DNA of 20,588 nt from Bacillota bacterium (lineage in GTDB: Bacteria > Bacillota > Bacilli > Paenibacillales > Paenibacillaceae): positions 1 through 20,588 of the forward strand of contig JAEWPC010000030.1 in assembly GCA_023460795.1 (NCBI GenBank), written 5' to 3'. The stretch's first letter is position 1. The number at the start of each line of letters is the position of its first letter. This document shows positions 6,837 through 15,137 of this stretch, piece after piece. The notes below the pieces were generated by a model. The model had not been told where the DNA came from, searched no databases, and saw only the letters and a list, made by a program, of their open reading frames with translations. A program made the position numbers and the translations under genes.

Positions 6837-8432
6837 ATGGATCAGAAGAAAAGCAACATTAATCTCGTCGTTGCCGGCTTGCTGCTAGGCCTGTTCATGG
6901 CGTCGCTCGATCAGACGATCGTATCGACCGCAATGACGACGATTATCGAGAAACTTGGCGGATTGGAGAACTTCATCTGGGTTTATTCCGCATACATGAT
7001 CGCCATGGTCGTAGCGACGCCGATTCTCGGCAAGCTGTCGGATATGTACGGGCGCAAAAGATTTTTCCTCGCGGGATTGATCGTGTTCCTCGTCGGTTCG
7101 ATCCTGTGCGGAACGGCGCAGAATATGGATCAACTGATTATTTACCGCGCGCTTCAAGGGCTTGGCGGCGGCGCGTTGATGCCGATCGCGTTCACGATGA
7201 TCTTCGACCTGTTCCCCGCGGAGAGACGCGGCAAAATGATGGGTTTGTTCGGCGCGGTGTTCGGTCTGTCGAGCGTGTTCGGCCCGATCATGGGCGGCGC
7301 GATTACGGACAGCTTAAGCTGGAGATGGATTTTCTACATCAACGTACCGATCGGAATCCTGTCCGTTCTGTTTATTATTCGCGGCTATCATGAAACGAGA
7401 GTCGTCAAGAAGCAATCGATCGACTGGGCCGGAGCGATTCTGCTCGCCGGCTGGATTCTGTTCCTGATGTTCGGGCTCGAGCTCGGCGGCACGGAAGGCT
7501 GGGCGTGGGGTTCCGGCAAAACGATCTCGTTGTTCGCTGCGGCCGCCATTCTGTTCGTAGCGTTCTTGCTCGTCGAACGCGTAGCCAAAGAACCGATCAT
7601 CAAGCTTACTTTGTTCAAAACCCGTTTGTTCACGGGCAGCATGGGCGTCAGCCTTCTGTACGGCGGCGTGCTGATGGCCAGCGCGACGTATATCCCGCTC
7701 TTCATTCAAGGCGTATTCCATAAAACCGCAACGGAGACGAGTACGGTGCTTACGCCGATGATGCTCGGCGTGGTCGTGAGCGCGCAGCTCGGCGGACGAA
7801 TCGCCATCAAGTTCCGTTATCGCGACGTTATGCTGTTGTCCGCGCTGACGTTGACCGGCGGTTCGATCCTGCTAGGCTTCGTGATGGACCCGTCGACCAG
7901 CCGAGCGTTGATCACGTTGTTCATGGTCATTATCGGACTTGGCATCGGCGTATCGTTCTCTTTGTTGAACATCTCGACGCTGGGCGCCGTACCGCCGCAA
8001 TATAAAGGCTCGGCTTCGTCGCTTATCGTATTTTTCCGGACGATCGGTTCGGCGCTTGGCATTGCGGTATTCGGGACGCTGCAGAAGCATGAGTTCCAGC
8101 AAGGCATTAAGGAGATCCAAGGGATTCAGAACTTGCCGGCGAACGCGATCGAAAGCATTAAAGGCGGGCAAGCGCTTCTGAACGAGCAATTCCAGAAGGC
8201 GCTGCCTGGCGGAATGGTAGACGAGTTGCTGTCGAAGCTGTCCGACTCGATTCTGTTCATCTTCCAATGGTCGGTTCTGCTGCCGGTCCTGGCGTTCGTG
8301 TTCATCTTCATGATGGGACGCGCTCGGATGGAGATCGCCAAACCGGGTGCGCAGGGCGCGCCGGAAGCGCAAGGCGGACCGCATGGCGGAGGAGCCGCAG
8401 GCAAACCGGAACCTTCCTACGATAGAGGTTAA
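6837..8432 (+). CDS. DHA2-family (EmrB/QacA type) MFS multidrug exporter, 14 TM
   Basis: This 531-residue proton-coupled drug exporter starts at the ATG at 6837, with GGAAGGAAG about 7 nt upstream; the frame runs back to 6765 without an RBS. Motifs are MASLDQTIVSTA (21-32, the DHA2 motif D1), motif A GKLSDMYGRKR (65-75), RALQGLGGGALMP, and motif C near GPIMGGAITD. The length and spacing of hydrophobic segments fit 14 helices, and the C-terminal tail is a Gly/Ala/Pro-rich linker. It stands alone without an EmrA-like adaptor, as expected for a single-membrane bacterium. The PadR gene follows after 5 nt, and two dyad operators sit at its promoter, so drug-responsive derepression is likely. The substrate cannot be read from the sequence. 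Confidence 0.93.
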   Translation: MDQKKSNINLVVAGLLLGLFMASLDQTIVSTAMTTIIEKLGGLENFIWVYSAYMIAMVVATPILGKLSDMYGRKRFFLAGLIVFLVGSILCGTAQNMDQLIIYRALQGLGGGALMPIAFTMIFDLFPAERRGKMMGLFGAVFGLSSVFGPIMGGAITDSLSWRWIFYINVPIGILSVLFIIRGYHETRVVKKQSIDWAGAILLAGWILFLMFGLELGGTEGWAWGSGKTISLFAAAAILFVAFLLVERVAKEPIIKLTLFKTRLFTGSMGVSLLYGGVLMASATYIPLFIQGVFHKTATETSTVLTPMMLGVVVSAQLGGRIAIKFRYRDVMLLSALTLTGGSILLGFVMDPSTSRALITLFMVIIGLGIGVSFSLLNISTLGAVPPQYKGSASSLIVFFRTIGSALGIAVFGTLQKHEFQQGIKEIQGIQNLPANAIESIKGGQALLNEQFQKALPGGMVDELLSKLSDSILFIFQWSVLLPVLAFVFIFMMGRARMEIAKPGAQGAPEAQGGPHGGGAAGKPEPSYDRG

Positions 8433-8437
8433 TCGCG

Positions 8438-9019
8438 ATGTCCATGAAGCTGTTTATCTTGGGATTGCTGATGGTGAAGGACCAGCATCCCTACGAAATT
8501 AGGCAGACGATCCAACAGCGGAATTGGAATATCTCATTCAAATTGAGGGACGGTTCGTTATACTATGCGGTCGATCAGCTGCGGAACGATGGATGGATCG
8601 AAGCCGTGGAAGTGATCCCCGTGCCGGGAGATAGCCGTCCCGATAAGACGGTATATCGAATAACCGAATTAGGGAAATCGGAGTTCATGGCGCTTATGGT
8701 GGGCCAAATGAAGCAGCATTCGTACCCGCAGCATCCGATGTTCGCCGCGTTGCCCTTCATTAGGCATGCCGAAGCGCAGGTCGTCGTGGACCATATCGAG
8801 AAGCATTTGGATGCGTGCATTTGCAAAATCGAGCACCTGGAGAACATCCTCGACATTAAAGGCTCGATGCTGCCTCTGGGTTCGCGATATTTGATCGAAG
8901 GGATGAAGAGGTACAGCATGGCTGAACGGTCTTGGCTCGAAGACATGCTTAAGGACGCTCGGTCAGGCAAGTTGACGGCGGATAATTGCGGTCCGGACGC
9001 CAGCCCCAACCAAGAGTAA
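8438..9019 (+). CDS. PadR-family transcriptional regulator
   Basis: This 193-residue protein has an N-terminal winged helix (about 1-85) containing ILGLLMVKDQHPYEIRQTI and LRDGSLYYAVDQLRNDGWI, the usual PadR signatures, and a C-terminal helical dimerisation domain (Vir_act_alpha_C type). It is of the long PadR class, like LadR or VirR-type members rather than the short LmrR class. The start ATG at 8438 has AGAGGT 8 nt upstream, overlapping the end of the transporter gene, and the 5-nt gap implies translational coupling. By analogy with PadR/MDR pairs such as LmrR-LmrCD, it should repress the transporter operon and so itself; the O1/O2 dyads are the obvious target. That pairing is inference. 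Confidence 0.92.
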   Translation: MSMKLFILGLLMVKDQHPYEIRQTIQQRNWNISFKLRDGSLYYAVDQLRNDGWIEAVEVIPVPGDSRPDKTVYRITELGKSEFMALMVGQMKQHSYPQHPMFAALPFIRHAEAQVVVDHIEKHLDACICKIEHLENILDIKGSMLPLGSRYLIEGMKRYSMAERSWLEDMLKDARSGKLTADNCGPDASPNQE

Positions 9020-9161
9020 TGTAAAGAGAACATCAATATAGCTTAAAGAGCGCATAAAGTTTGCGTACATCGATACCATGCGAGCTTTCAGGACAGGAAA
9101 TCGGGCGGTTCGGGTCGAATGTTACCGTCATAAGTCGCACGTGACGAGAGGGGCATTCAAC

Positions 9162-10415
9162 TTGCGGGATCATCCGAAGACCATTAAATCTTGGGTCATG
9201 TACGATTGGGCGAACTCCGCGTTCGCAACGACGATAATGGCGGCGGTTATGCCGATCTATTACATCGACGCGATCGGAGGAACGGACGCGGGCTGGGGAT
9301 TTACCCAGTCGCTAGCCGGAGGTCTAATTGCGATCATGTCCCCCCTATTAGGGGCGATCGCGGACCATTCGAATAGGAAAATCCCGTTCCTGCGGCTGTT
9401 CACGCTGCTTGGCATCATTGCGAGCATACTGCTTGCCATTCCGGGCGAGGGCGATATTTACTTGGCTTCGGCGTTCGTCATCCTCGGCATGATCGGCTTC
9501 GGGGCGGGCAATACGTTCTACGATGCGCTATTGAACGATATTACGTCCCCGGGATTGCGGGAGAAAATAAGCGCGCGAGGCTTCTCCATGGGGTACTTAG
9601 GCGGAGGGCTTCTGCTGGCTTTGAACATCGTCATTATTCAACAGCCGGGATGGTTCGGCCTTGCGGATAGTACCGGGGGATCTCGGGTTTCTTTCGTGAT
9701 GGTCGGCATCTGGTGGCTCGTGTTCTCGCTTCCGTTGCTCACGAAGGTGAAGGAACGAAGTGAACGCAACACGGCTAAAATCGGCGAGCAGGTGATAGCC
9801 GGCATCAAGCGGTTGCGGACGACGTTCGCGCAAATTCGCCGGTATCCCGAGCTCTGGAAGTTCGTGGTCGCCTATTGGTTTTTCTTCGACGGAGTCAATA
9901 CCGTAATCGTCATGGCGACGAGCTACGGGAAGACGATCGGGATCGAGACGGGCCCGCTCATTACCGCGCTGCTGATTACTCAGTTTATCGGCTTCCCGGC
10001 GACGTTCTTGTTCGGCAATCTTGCCGTTAAGCTGGGACCTAAGCGGATGTTGATCGCCTCGCAGGCGTTGTACATCGTCATTGTCGTGCTGGGCTATTTC
10101 ATGACGAACGCCACTCACTTCTATATCCTGGCCGCGCTTGTCGGACTGGTGCAGGGCGGATCGCAAGCGACGGCTCGTTCGATCTACAGCAAGCTGATTC
10201 CGGACGGCAGGGCAGCGGAGTTCAACGGTTTCCTGAGCGCGACGAGCCGGTTCTTCTCCTTCATCGGCCCGCTCGTCTTCGCGCTCGTCCGCGTGTTCAC
10301 CGATTCGAGCCGCACCGCGCTGCTGGCGATCGCCTTCTTCTTCGTCGTCGGCATGGTGCTGCTCACGCTCGTGAACACCGCCAAAGGCGAACGGGAAGCG
10401 ACGCAGGCGGGGTAA
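9162..10415 (+). CDS. UMF1-type MFS transporter (Atg22-like family)
   Basis: This 417-residue membrane protein begins with TTG at 9162, supported by GAGAGGGG 8 nt upstream. The frame is open to 9078 but has no RBS there, and the family signature begins right after this start: SWVMYDWANSAFATTI at 10-25, followed by a motif-A-like GAIADHSNRK. About 12 hydrophobic segments follow. Bacterial UMF1 members are poorly characterised; yeast Atg22 exports amino acids from the vacuole, but transfer of that function is not justified. The stop codon is followed after 6 nt by the start of a repeat array. The 142 bp upstream (9020-9161) contain no convincing promoter or terminator, so read-through from the PadR gene is possible. 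Confidence 0.88.
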   Translation: MRDHPKTIKSWVMYDWANSAFATTIMAAVMPIYYIDAIGGTDAGWGFTQSLAGGLIAIMSPLLGAIADHSNRKIPFLRLFTLLGIIASILLAIPGEGDIYLASAFVILGMIGFGAGNTFYDALLNDITSPGLREKISARGFSMGYLGGGLLLALNIVIIQQPGWFGLADSTGGSRVSFVMVGIWWLVFSLPLLTKVKERSERNTAKIGEQVIAGIKRLRTTFAQIRRYPELWKFVVAYWFFFDGVNTVIVMATSYGKTIGIETGPLITALLITQFIGFPATFLFGNLAVKLGPKRMLIASQALYIVIVVLGYFMTNATHFYILAALVGLVQGGSQATARSIYSKLIPDGRAAEFNGFLSATSRFFSFIGPLVFALVRVFTDSSRTALLAIAFFFVVGMVLLTLVNTAKGEREATQAG

Positions 10416-10421
10416 GGTTGG

Positions 10422-10741
10422 TGGCGCGAGTGCGCCGCGAGGAGCGGGATAGCGGCACCATATGCCGCTAGTGATCGCGATAGCGCCGCGGGGAGCGAAT
10501 AGCGGCATCACGTGCCGCTAATGTGCGCGAAAACGCCACGGGGAGCGAATAGCGGCACCAGATGCCGCTAATGTGCGCGAAAACGCCGCGGGGGGGCGAA
10601 TAGCGGCATCACGTGCCGCTAATGTGCGCGAATGCGCCGCGGGGAGCAAATAGCGGCACCAGATGCCGCTAATGTGCGCGAATGCGCCGCGGGGAGCGAA
10701 TAGCGGCACCAGATGCCGCTAATGAGCGCGAAAACGCCGCT
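10422..10741. repeat. Tandem array of six ~50-bp dyad-containing repeats plus a partial copy
   Basis: Units start at 10441, 10491, 10541, 10591, 10642 and 10692, five of 50 bp and one (10591) of 51 bp, with a partial copy at 10422-10440. Each contains TAGCGGCA-5 nt-TGCCGCTA, an 8-bp hairpin stem, followed by a linker with a second small dyad (GCGC-GAAT-GCGC or variant). The stems are invariant, but the 5-nt loop varies: CCATA, TCACG, CCAGA, TCACG, CCAGA, CCAGA. The array lies in the 400 bp between the UMF1 stop and the following terminator and holds no credible ORF. Units abut, so this is not a CRISPR array. Confidence 0.93.
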
Positions 10742-10773
10742 ACTGGTGCATCCGAGCATAATTACGAAAACAC

Positions 10774-10802
10774 AAAAAAACGCCGATTCGGCGTTTTTTT
10801 TT
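10774..10802. terminator. Bidirectional terminator after the repeat array
   Basis: A symmetrical hairpin, A7-CGCC-GATTC-GGCG-T9, with T runs on both strands. It can end plus-strand transcription from the UMF1 gene through the array and minus-strand transcription of the small membrane protein that stops at 10815. Confidence 0.9.
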
Positions 10803-10814
10803 GCGTTAGTGGAA

Positions 10815-11075
10815 CTAGACGAACGTAAAATGCTTCTTTTCCTTTGACTTTCTTTTCATGTACCGAATGGTGCCTCTAACGATAAGAATCGCCATTATTG
10901 TCAGCAGCACCGGAGCGGCGGCAAGCTCGAGCGGCGCGAGTGCGACGAATATTTCGTAAAGGAAAAAGTAGTCGGCCACTCCGATCAAGATGAGCGAGAA
11001 CAGCACGAACTGGATTCTATGAACATAGGCCATTAGAGCGTAATTCCAACGTTTAAGCCATGCCCACATTCGCAT
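10815..11075 (-). CDS. Small hypothetical membrane protein with two TM segments
   Basis: I do not recognise this 86-residue protein. It has hydrophobic segments at about 22-42 and 48-68, a basic aromatic-rich N terminus (WAWLKRWN) and a strongly basic C terminus (RYMKRKSKEKKH), which by the positive-inside rule suggests both ends are cytoplasmic. The ATG at 11075 has GAGGTG 5-6 nt upstream. It lies 82 nt after the phospholipase-fold gene on the same strand with no terminator between, so cotranscription is likely, and it ends at a bidirectional terminator. Its RBS and position support a real gene. Confidence 0.7.
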   Translation of the reverse strand: MRMWAWLKRWNYALMAYVHRIQFVLFSLILIGVADYFFLYEIFVALAPLELAAAPVLLTIMAILIVRGTIRYMKRKSKEKKHFTFV

Positions 11076-11157
11076 GTCAACACCTCGTTCGGAAGATAGA
11101 TTACTTATTAACGTTACATACGTTACGGTCGCGGGTCCGTTCCGTAATCCATACCCT

Positions 11158-12102
11158 TCACGGCACGATCGACTCCGCGAACGTTATCCACGCCGTGCCG
11201 CAAGCGCGTCCCGTCTCGTAGGACGCGTCCCCGAGAAGCTCGGCGAACGCGGCGCGCCTTGCCGGCAAGGCAGCCTCATCCTTCTCTGCAAGCCACGCGA
11301 ACGCTGCCGAAGTTACCGCATGGCTGTCCTCGAGCGCGCGATCCCAAAGCTCGAGCGCGCTCGAGCGATGAACGACGGTGCGGTCGCACGGGTCGATCCA
11401 CGGCGAGCGGGATTCGTTCAGCACGTCCCAGCGCGGCAAGCGCTTGGGCGGGGAGAAGGGAGCGATCTGTCCGAACAGCAGCTTGCCCTTCCATCCGCTC
11501 GGATCGAAGAAGAGCCGCTGCGCCTGCACCATATGTCTCGCGGCTTCGTCGAGAAGCTCGGGCGTAACGTCCGAGGCGAGCGCTGGGTAGTGCAGAGCGG
11601 ATATTCGGGCATAGGCTTCGCTGAAGCCGGCGGGTAGTCCGCCGCCGGCGTCGATCTCCGGCGCGGCCGGCGTGCTGCCGGTGTGGATTCTCGCCCGCAA
11701 GTGCATGATCGCGGCGTCCATCGCGGTCTCGAAGCGCTGATGATGCCATTGCCGGAAGCCCGAAAGACTGAACACGAACGGATGAAGATGGCGGTCGAGC
11801 ACGTGATGGAGCAGAAAGCCTAGCGTATACGCAACGGCGGGGTCAGCGATCGCCTTCCCGCGAACTTCATCGAACATCGAGAGCAGGAAAGGTCCGCAAC
11901 GGACGTTATGCTGCAACGTGCCGAGCCTATTAAGAGCGGTTGATGATTGCCATGGCAAGAAGCGGTGATAGAATAGAAAATCCGGCCCCTGGCAGCCAAG
12001 TTGGAAAGCGACTTTCCATTCCGGATCGAGCAACGTCTCGCCCCGGCCGAGCGCAGCCAATGTCTCCCGTCCGAACTGAATATGCGCCCACAGGTTAGGC
12101 AT
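11158..12102 (-). CDS. Zinc-dependent phospholipase C-fold protein (PF00882 type)
   Basis: This 314-residue protein starts with MPNLWAHIQFG at 12102; GAGGTG 10-11 nt upstream supports this ATG, and the GTG at 12114 is part of that RBS. Candidate zinc ligands occur in the order seen in Bacillus cereus phospholipase C: H7, D41 (QGPDFL), H65, H99/H100 with D103 and H107 (FLLHHVLDRHLHP), then H121xxxE125. The mature B. cereus enzyme begins with a Trp ligand after secretion; here there is no signal peptide, so this is a cytoplasmic member of the family found widely in Firmicutes with unknown substrate. Metal-dependent phosphoester hydrolysis is likely; activity on phospholipids is unproven. A possible extended -10 promoter lies upstream. 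Confidence 0.85.
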   Translation of the reverse strand: MPNLWAHIQFGRETLAALGRGETLLDPEWKVAFQLGCQGPDFLFYHRFLPWQSSTALNRLGTLQHNVRCGPFLLSMFDEVRGKAIADPAVAYTLGFLLHHVLDRHLHPFVFSLSGFRQWHHQRFETAMDAAIMHLRARIHTGSTPAAPEIDAGGGLPAGFSEAYARISALHYPALASDVTPELLDEAARHMVQAQRLFFDPSGWKGKLLFGQIAPFSPPKRLPRWDVLNESRSPWIDPCDRTVVHRSSALELWDRALEDSHAVTSAAFAWLAEKDEAALPARRAAFAELLGDASYETGRACGTAWITFAESIVP

Positions 12103-12125
12103 ATCGATGATCACCTCGTGCCCTC

Positions 12126-12134
12126 ATTGTACCA
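12126..12134 (-). promoter_or_regulatory. Extended -10 promoter for the phospholipase-fold gene
   Basis: On the minus strand TGGTACAAT (12134-12126) is an extended -10 element about 25 nt upstream of the start codon at 12102. No good -35 box accompanies it, which extended -10 promoters tolerate. Confidence 0.45.
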
Positions 12135-12272
12135 TCAGCAGGTATTCCCGCCTATGCTTCTCGTACTTCCCGACAGCCAACGAACGCGGTTTTTCGACGG
12201 ATATGCGCCTGTCTTCCTTCCGAAGTCCCTATCTTTCTACAAAAATCAGTATACTTACCGTTACGATTTCAG

Positions 12273-12278
12273 TATAAT
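12273..12278 (+). promoter_or_regulatory. Likely -10 of the cheX promoter
   Basis: A perfect TATAAT lies 59 bp upstream of the cheX start. The heptamer CAGTATA that contains its first bases also occurs 24 bp upstream (12247-12253), a short direct repeat that might be a regulator site. No consensus -35 is present. Confidence 0.45.
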
Positions 12279-12336
12279 GGGGGAAAGTGGTTACGGTAGC
12301 GGTTTCATTCCCAGAATACAAAGGGGCGGGATCAAC

Positions 12337-12792
12337 ATGAAAGCAGAATACATCAATCCATTTTTAGAATCCGCGCGAATGGTTATCGAACAAATGGTTC
12401 AGATCCGTCCTAGCACCGGTCAATTGGCAATCCGGGATATTAAGTTCCAGGACAACCACGTATGGATCCAAATCGGCTTAACGGGACAGATGACCGGAGA
12501 TATCGTGTTCGGTCTTAGCGAGTCGGTAGCGATGCGTATTATCTCGGCAATGATGGGCGGCTTCGTTATAACGGAGATCGATGATTTGGGTAAGAGCGCA
12601 ATTTCCGAGCTGGGCAATATGATCAGTGGCAACGCAAGTACGATGTTGTACAATCAAGGCGTTCACGTCGATATTACGCCACCGAAGATCGTCGATGCGA
12701 AAGTGACCAACTTCGGTACGAAACGCGCGCTCGCGGTTCCCCTCATCATGGACGGCATCGGCGAGATGGAGATTCAAGTGCTGATCGCTTAA
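12337..12792 (+). CDS. cheX: CheX-type CheY-P phosphatase
   Basis: This 151-residue cytoplasmic protein of the CheC/CheX/FliY class would dephosphorylate CheY-P to reset flagellar or chemotaxis signalling. The single phosphatase motif ExxN is present as E91-L-G-N94 (SELGNMISGN), one copy as in CheX, whereas CheC and FliY usually carry two. The beta strands for dimerisation (IQIGLTGQMTGDIVFGL; VPLIMDGIGEMEIQVLI) are as expected. The start ATG at 12337 has AGGGGCGGG about 6 nt upstream; the open frame extends to 12001 only by chance, overlapping the divergent gene. It is a lone gene with its own -10 and terminator, unlinked to other che genes here. Confidence 0.9.
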   Translation: MKAEYINPFLESARMVIEQMVQIRPSTGQLAIRDIKFQDNHVWIQIGLTGQMTGDIVFGLSESVAMRIISAMMGGFVITEIDDLGKSAISELGNMISGNASTMLYNQGVHVDITPPKIVDAKVTNFGTKRALAVPLIMDGIGEMEIQVLIA

Positions 12793-12833
12793 CGCATATC
12801 GAACGTCAGGCTAACATACACTTACAATCGAAG

Positions 12834-12853
12834 AGCCCCGTCAGGGGCTTTTT
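12834..12853 (+). terminator. Terminator of cheX
   Basis: AGCCCC-GTCA-GGGGCT followed by TTTTT; a short G/C stem with a T run 42 nt past the cheX stop. Confidence 0.9.
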
Positions 12854-12904
12854 CTATGGTTGCGAAGGGCGAACGCTTATACCGGCTTGAGAGAGGGAAT
12901 GAAT

Positions 12905-13684
12905 ATGGTATCGTTGCAAGGCCGAATCGTCCTGATTACCGGCGCGTCCAGCGGGATCGGAGCTCTGACGGCGAAACTGCTGGCCGAACGGGGGGCGATC
13001 CCCGTGCTTACGGCGAGATCGCGCGACAAGCTGCTCGAGCTGTCCGGGACGATTAAGGGCGATCATGAGATCTACGAAATGGACGTGACTTCCGCGGAGC
13101 AGGTCGCTAGCGTCGTTGCTTCGGTTCATGCCCGCTATGGTACAATAGATATTCTGCTTAACAATGCCGGATACGGTGAATTTATCCCGTTCACTGAGGC
13201 GCCTCTCTCTCATTTTCAAGAGATGATGGACGTTAACTATATGGGAACGGTGCGTTGCACGCATGCCGTCCTGCCTTATATGCTGCAAACGGGCGGCGGA
13301 CATATCGTCAACGTGGCCTCGCTGGCGGGCAAGATGGCGACCGCGAAGTCGACGGGTTACGCAGCCACGAAGCACGCGGTGCTAGGCTTCACGAACGCGT
13401 TGCGGCGAGAGCTTCGAGACAAAGGGATATATGTGTCGGCGGTTAATCCCGGTCCGATCGACACGCCGTTCTTCCGGCGAGCGGACCCGGACGGTACATA
13501 CGTGCGCAACGTCAGGAAGTTTATATTGTCGCCGGACCGCGTGGCGGAGGCGATCATCTCCGTCATGGAACGAAGGACCGCGGAGCTGGACATGCCTTGG
13601 GCGGCGGGCGTCGGCGCCAAGCTGGCGCAAGTGTTCCCGCGTACGGTGGACAAGCTGTTCGGCAAGTTTCTCAATAAGAAGTAG
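12905..13684 (+). CDS. Classical short-chain dehydrogenase/reductase
   Basis: This 259-residue NAD(P)-dependent oxidoreductase has TGASSGIG at 12-19 for cofactor binding, D60 in the adenine-ring motif, NNAG at 86-89, and the catalytic N111, S139, Y152 and K156 (GYAATK). R38/R40 after the second strand suggest NADP(H) preference. It resembles the DltE/YqjQ branch of classical SDRs. I placed the start at ATG 12905, which lies 7 nt after GAGAGAGGG; the ATG at 12899 would be too close to it. The helicase gene follows after 21 nt on the same strand, so the two are probably one operon although no shared function is evident. The substrate is unknown. Confidence 0.92.
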   Translation: MVSLQGRIVLITGASSGIGALTAKLLAERGAIPVLTARSRDKLLELSGTIKGDHEIYEMDVTSAEQVASVVASVHARYGTIDILLNNAGYGEFIPFTEAPLSHFQEMMDVNYMGTVRCTHAVLPYMLQTGGGHIVNVASLAGKMATAKSTGYAATKHAVLGFTNALRRELRDKGIYVSAVNPGPIDTPFFRRADPDGTYVRNVRKFILSPDRVAEAIISVMERRTAELDMPWAAGVGAKLAQVFPRTVDKLFGKFLNKK

Positions 13685-13705
13685 GGACGTTAAGGAGCTG
13701 TTTAG

Positions 13706-15130
13706 ATGGGATTCGAACATTTAGGGTTGACGATAGAGCTGACGGAGCGGCTTGCTTCTACGGGTATTGCGGAGCCATCCGACGTGCAGAAGGCGGCGAT
13801 ACCGGAGCTATTGTCCGGTAAGGACGGCGTCATCGTATCTCCGACGGGAACGGGTAAAACGCTCGCGTATTTGTTGCCGATCTTGAATAAGCTCGACGGT
13901 ACGCGCCGCGAAGTGCAGGCGATCGTACTCGCGCCGACGCAAGAGCTGGCGATGCAAATTATGCGCGAGGCCGAGAAGTACGGCGAACCTCTCGGTATAA
14001 GAGCCGTTGCGCTCATCGGAGGTGCGTCGCTAGCCCGTCAGCTGGAGCGGATGAAGACAAAGCCGGCGCTCGTGGTCGGAACGCCGGGCCGCGTGCGCGA
14101 GGTGTCGCAGACGAACAAGCTGTCTCTGCATGCGGTTCATTTCGTCGTCGTGGACGAGACCGACCGGATATTCGCTCTCGGGGGCAAAGCCGACGTAGAG
14201 AAATTGATGAGACAATGCGCTCGCGAACGGCAGACGGTATTCGTGTCGGCGACGCGTTCCGAAGCGATGAAGGAAGCGGAGCGCAAATGGCAGAAGGAGC
14301 CATGGGTCGCGGACTTGGCGGCGGAAGGCAAAGACAATGGTCTATCGCCAACGCTCAAGCACTGGTACTTCCTTAGCGACCGGCGGGACAAAATCGAGCT
14401 GATCCGTAAGCTCGTTCGCCACATGAAGCCGTCCTCCGCGCTGCTATTCGTCAACGATACGGAGAAGATCGGCGAGCTGCTCGCGAAGCTGCGGTACGAA
14501 GGCTTCTCGGTCGATGCGCTGTACGGCGACACGCCGGGCCGCGAGCGTGGAGAAGTGATGCAACGATTCCGCAAAGGCCGGACCGCGTTGTTGATCGCGA
14601 CGGACGTCGCCGCAAGAGGACTCGATATTCCGGGCTTGCCGCTCGTCATCCAGTACGAGCCTGCTCTCGATGCCGATCATTACGTGCATCGCGCGGGACG
14701 TACCGCCAGAATGGGACGCGAAGGCACATCGATCACGTTAATTACCGCTCAAGAGCGGTTCATTATCGATAAGCTGGAGAAGCAGCTTGACATCAAGGTC
14801 GAGCCGAAGCTGCTGTCGGAAGGGCGAGTGTTATCGCTGGAGGAAGCGGGCGTACGGCGAAGCAAGGAGTTCGAACGCAAGCTGCAAGGCGACGGCGAGC
14901 GGAAGGACGCGCGAACGGCAAGCGCGCCTAACGGCGGCTCCAAGCTGCCTCAAGCCCGGGGTTCGGCGGCGGTTGCTCCGTCAGGAGCTCCGTCGAAGAC
15001 GGCTAAGCAGCCTCCGAAGCAGGTCAAGCCGAAGGCGGACAGACAGCGCGACAAGAAGAACAAAGGCGCGCCGAAATGGCTGAAGGAGAAACGGGAGAAC
15101 GGCTCGTCGCAGTCGAATAAACCGCAATAG
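13706..15130 (+). CDS. DEAD-box family ATP-dependent RNA helicase with DETD motif
   Basis: This 474-residue protein would unwind RNA duplexes, in ribosome assembly or RNA decay. Motifs in order: Q motif with Q28, motif I SPTGTGKT (45-52), Ia PTQELA (77-82), Ib TPGR (126-129), motif II DETD (150-153), motif III SAT (181-183), motif IV LLFVND, motif V ATDVAARGLDI and motif VI HRAGRTARMG. Motif II is DETD instead of DEAD, a conservative change that keeps the catalytic D-E pair. After about residue 390 the tail is low-complexity and lysine/arginine-rich, likely an RNA-binding extension. The start ATG at 13706 has AAGGAG 8 nt upstream. It is closest in style to the CshC/YfmL class, but I would not assign a symbol. 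Confidence 0.92.
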   Translation: MGFEHLGLTIELTERLASTGIAEPSDVQKAAIPELLSGKDGVIVSPTGTGKTLAYLLPILNKLDGTRREVQAIVLAPTQELAMQIMREAEKYGEPLGIRAVALIGGASLARQLERMKTKPALVVGTPGRVREVSQTNKLSLHAVHFVVVDETDRIFALGGKADVEKLMRQCARERQTVFVSATRSEAMKEAERKWQKEPWVADLAAEGKDNGLSPTLKHWYFLSDRRDKIELIRKLVRHMKPSSALLFVNDTEKIGELLAKLRYEGFSVDALYGDTPGRERGEVMQRFRKGRTALLIATDVAARGLDIPGLPLVIQYEPALDADHYVHRAGRTARMGREGTSITLITAQERFIIDKLEKQLDIKVEPKLLSEGRVLSLEEAGVRRSKEFERKLQGDGERKDARTASAPNGGSKLPQARGSAAVAPSGAPSKTAKQPPKQVKPKADRQRDKKNKGAPKWLKEKRENGSSQSNKPQ

Positions 15131-15137
15131 CCGCATA

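Noticed and set aside
9597..10511. 304-codon minus-strand ORF over the UMF1 transporter and repeat array
   Set aside because: Composition is a GC-driven shadow (Arg/Glu/Pro-rich, no recognisable fold) and its first codons lie inside the repeat array.
10518..10709. Short repetitive ORFs in the first repeat array
   Set aside because: The 50-bp period merely keeps a frame open; the peptides are Arg/Ala/Pro repeats with no RBS.
10422..10741. CRISPR array
   Set aside because: Units touch each other with no unique spacers of regular length; the variable part is a 5-nt loop. No cas genes are nearby. The same holds for 20041-20275.
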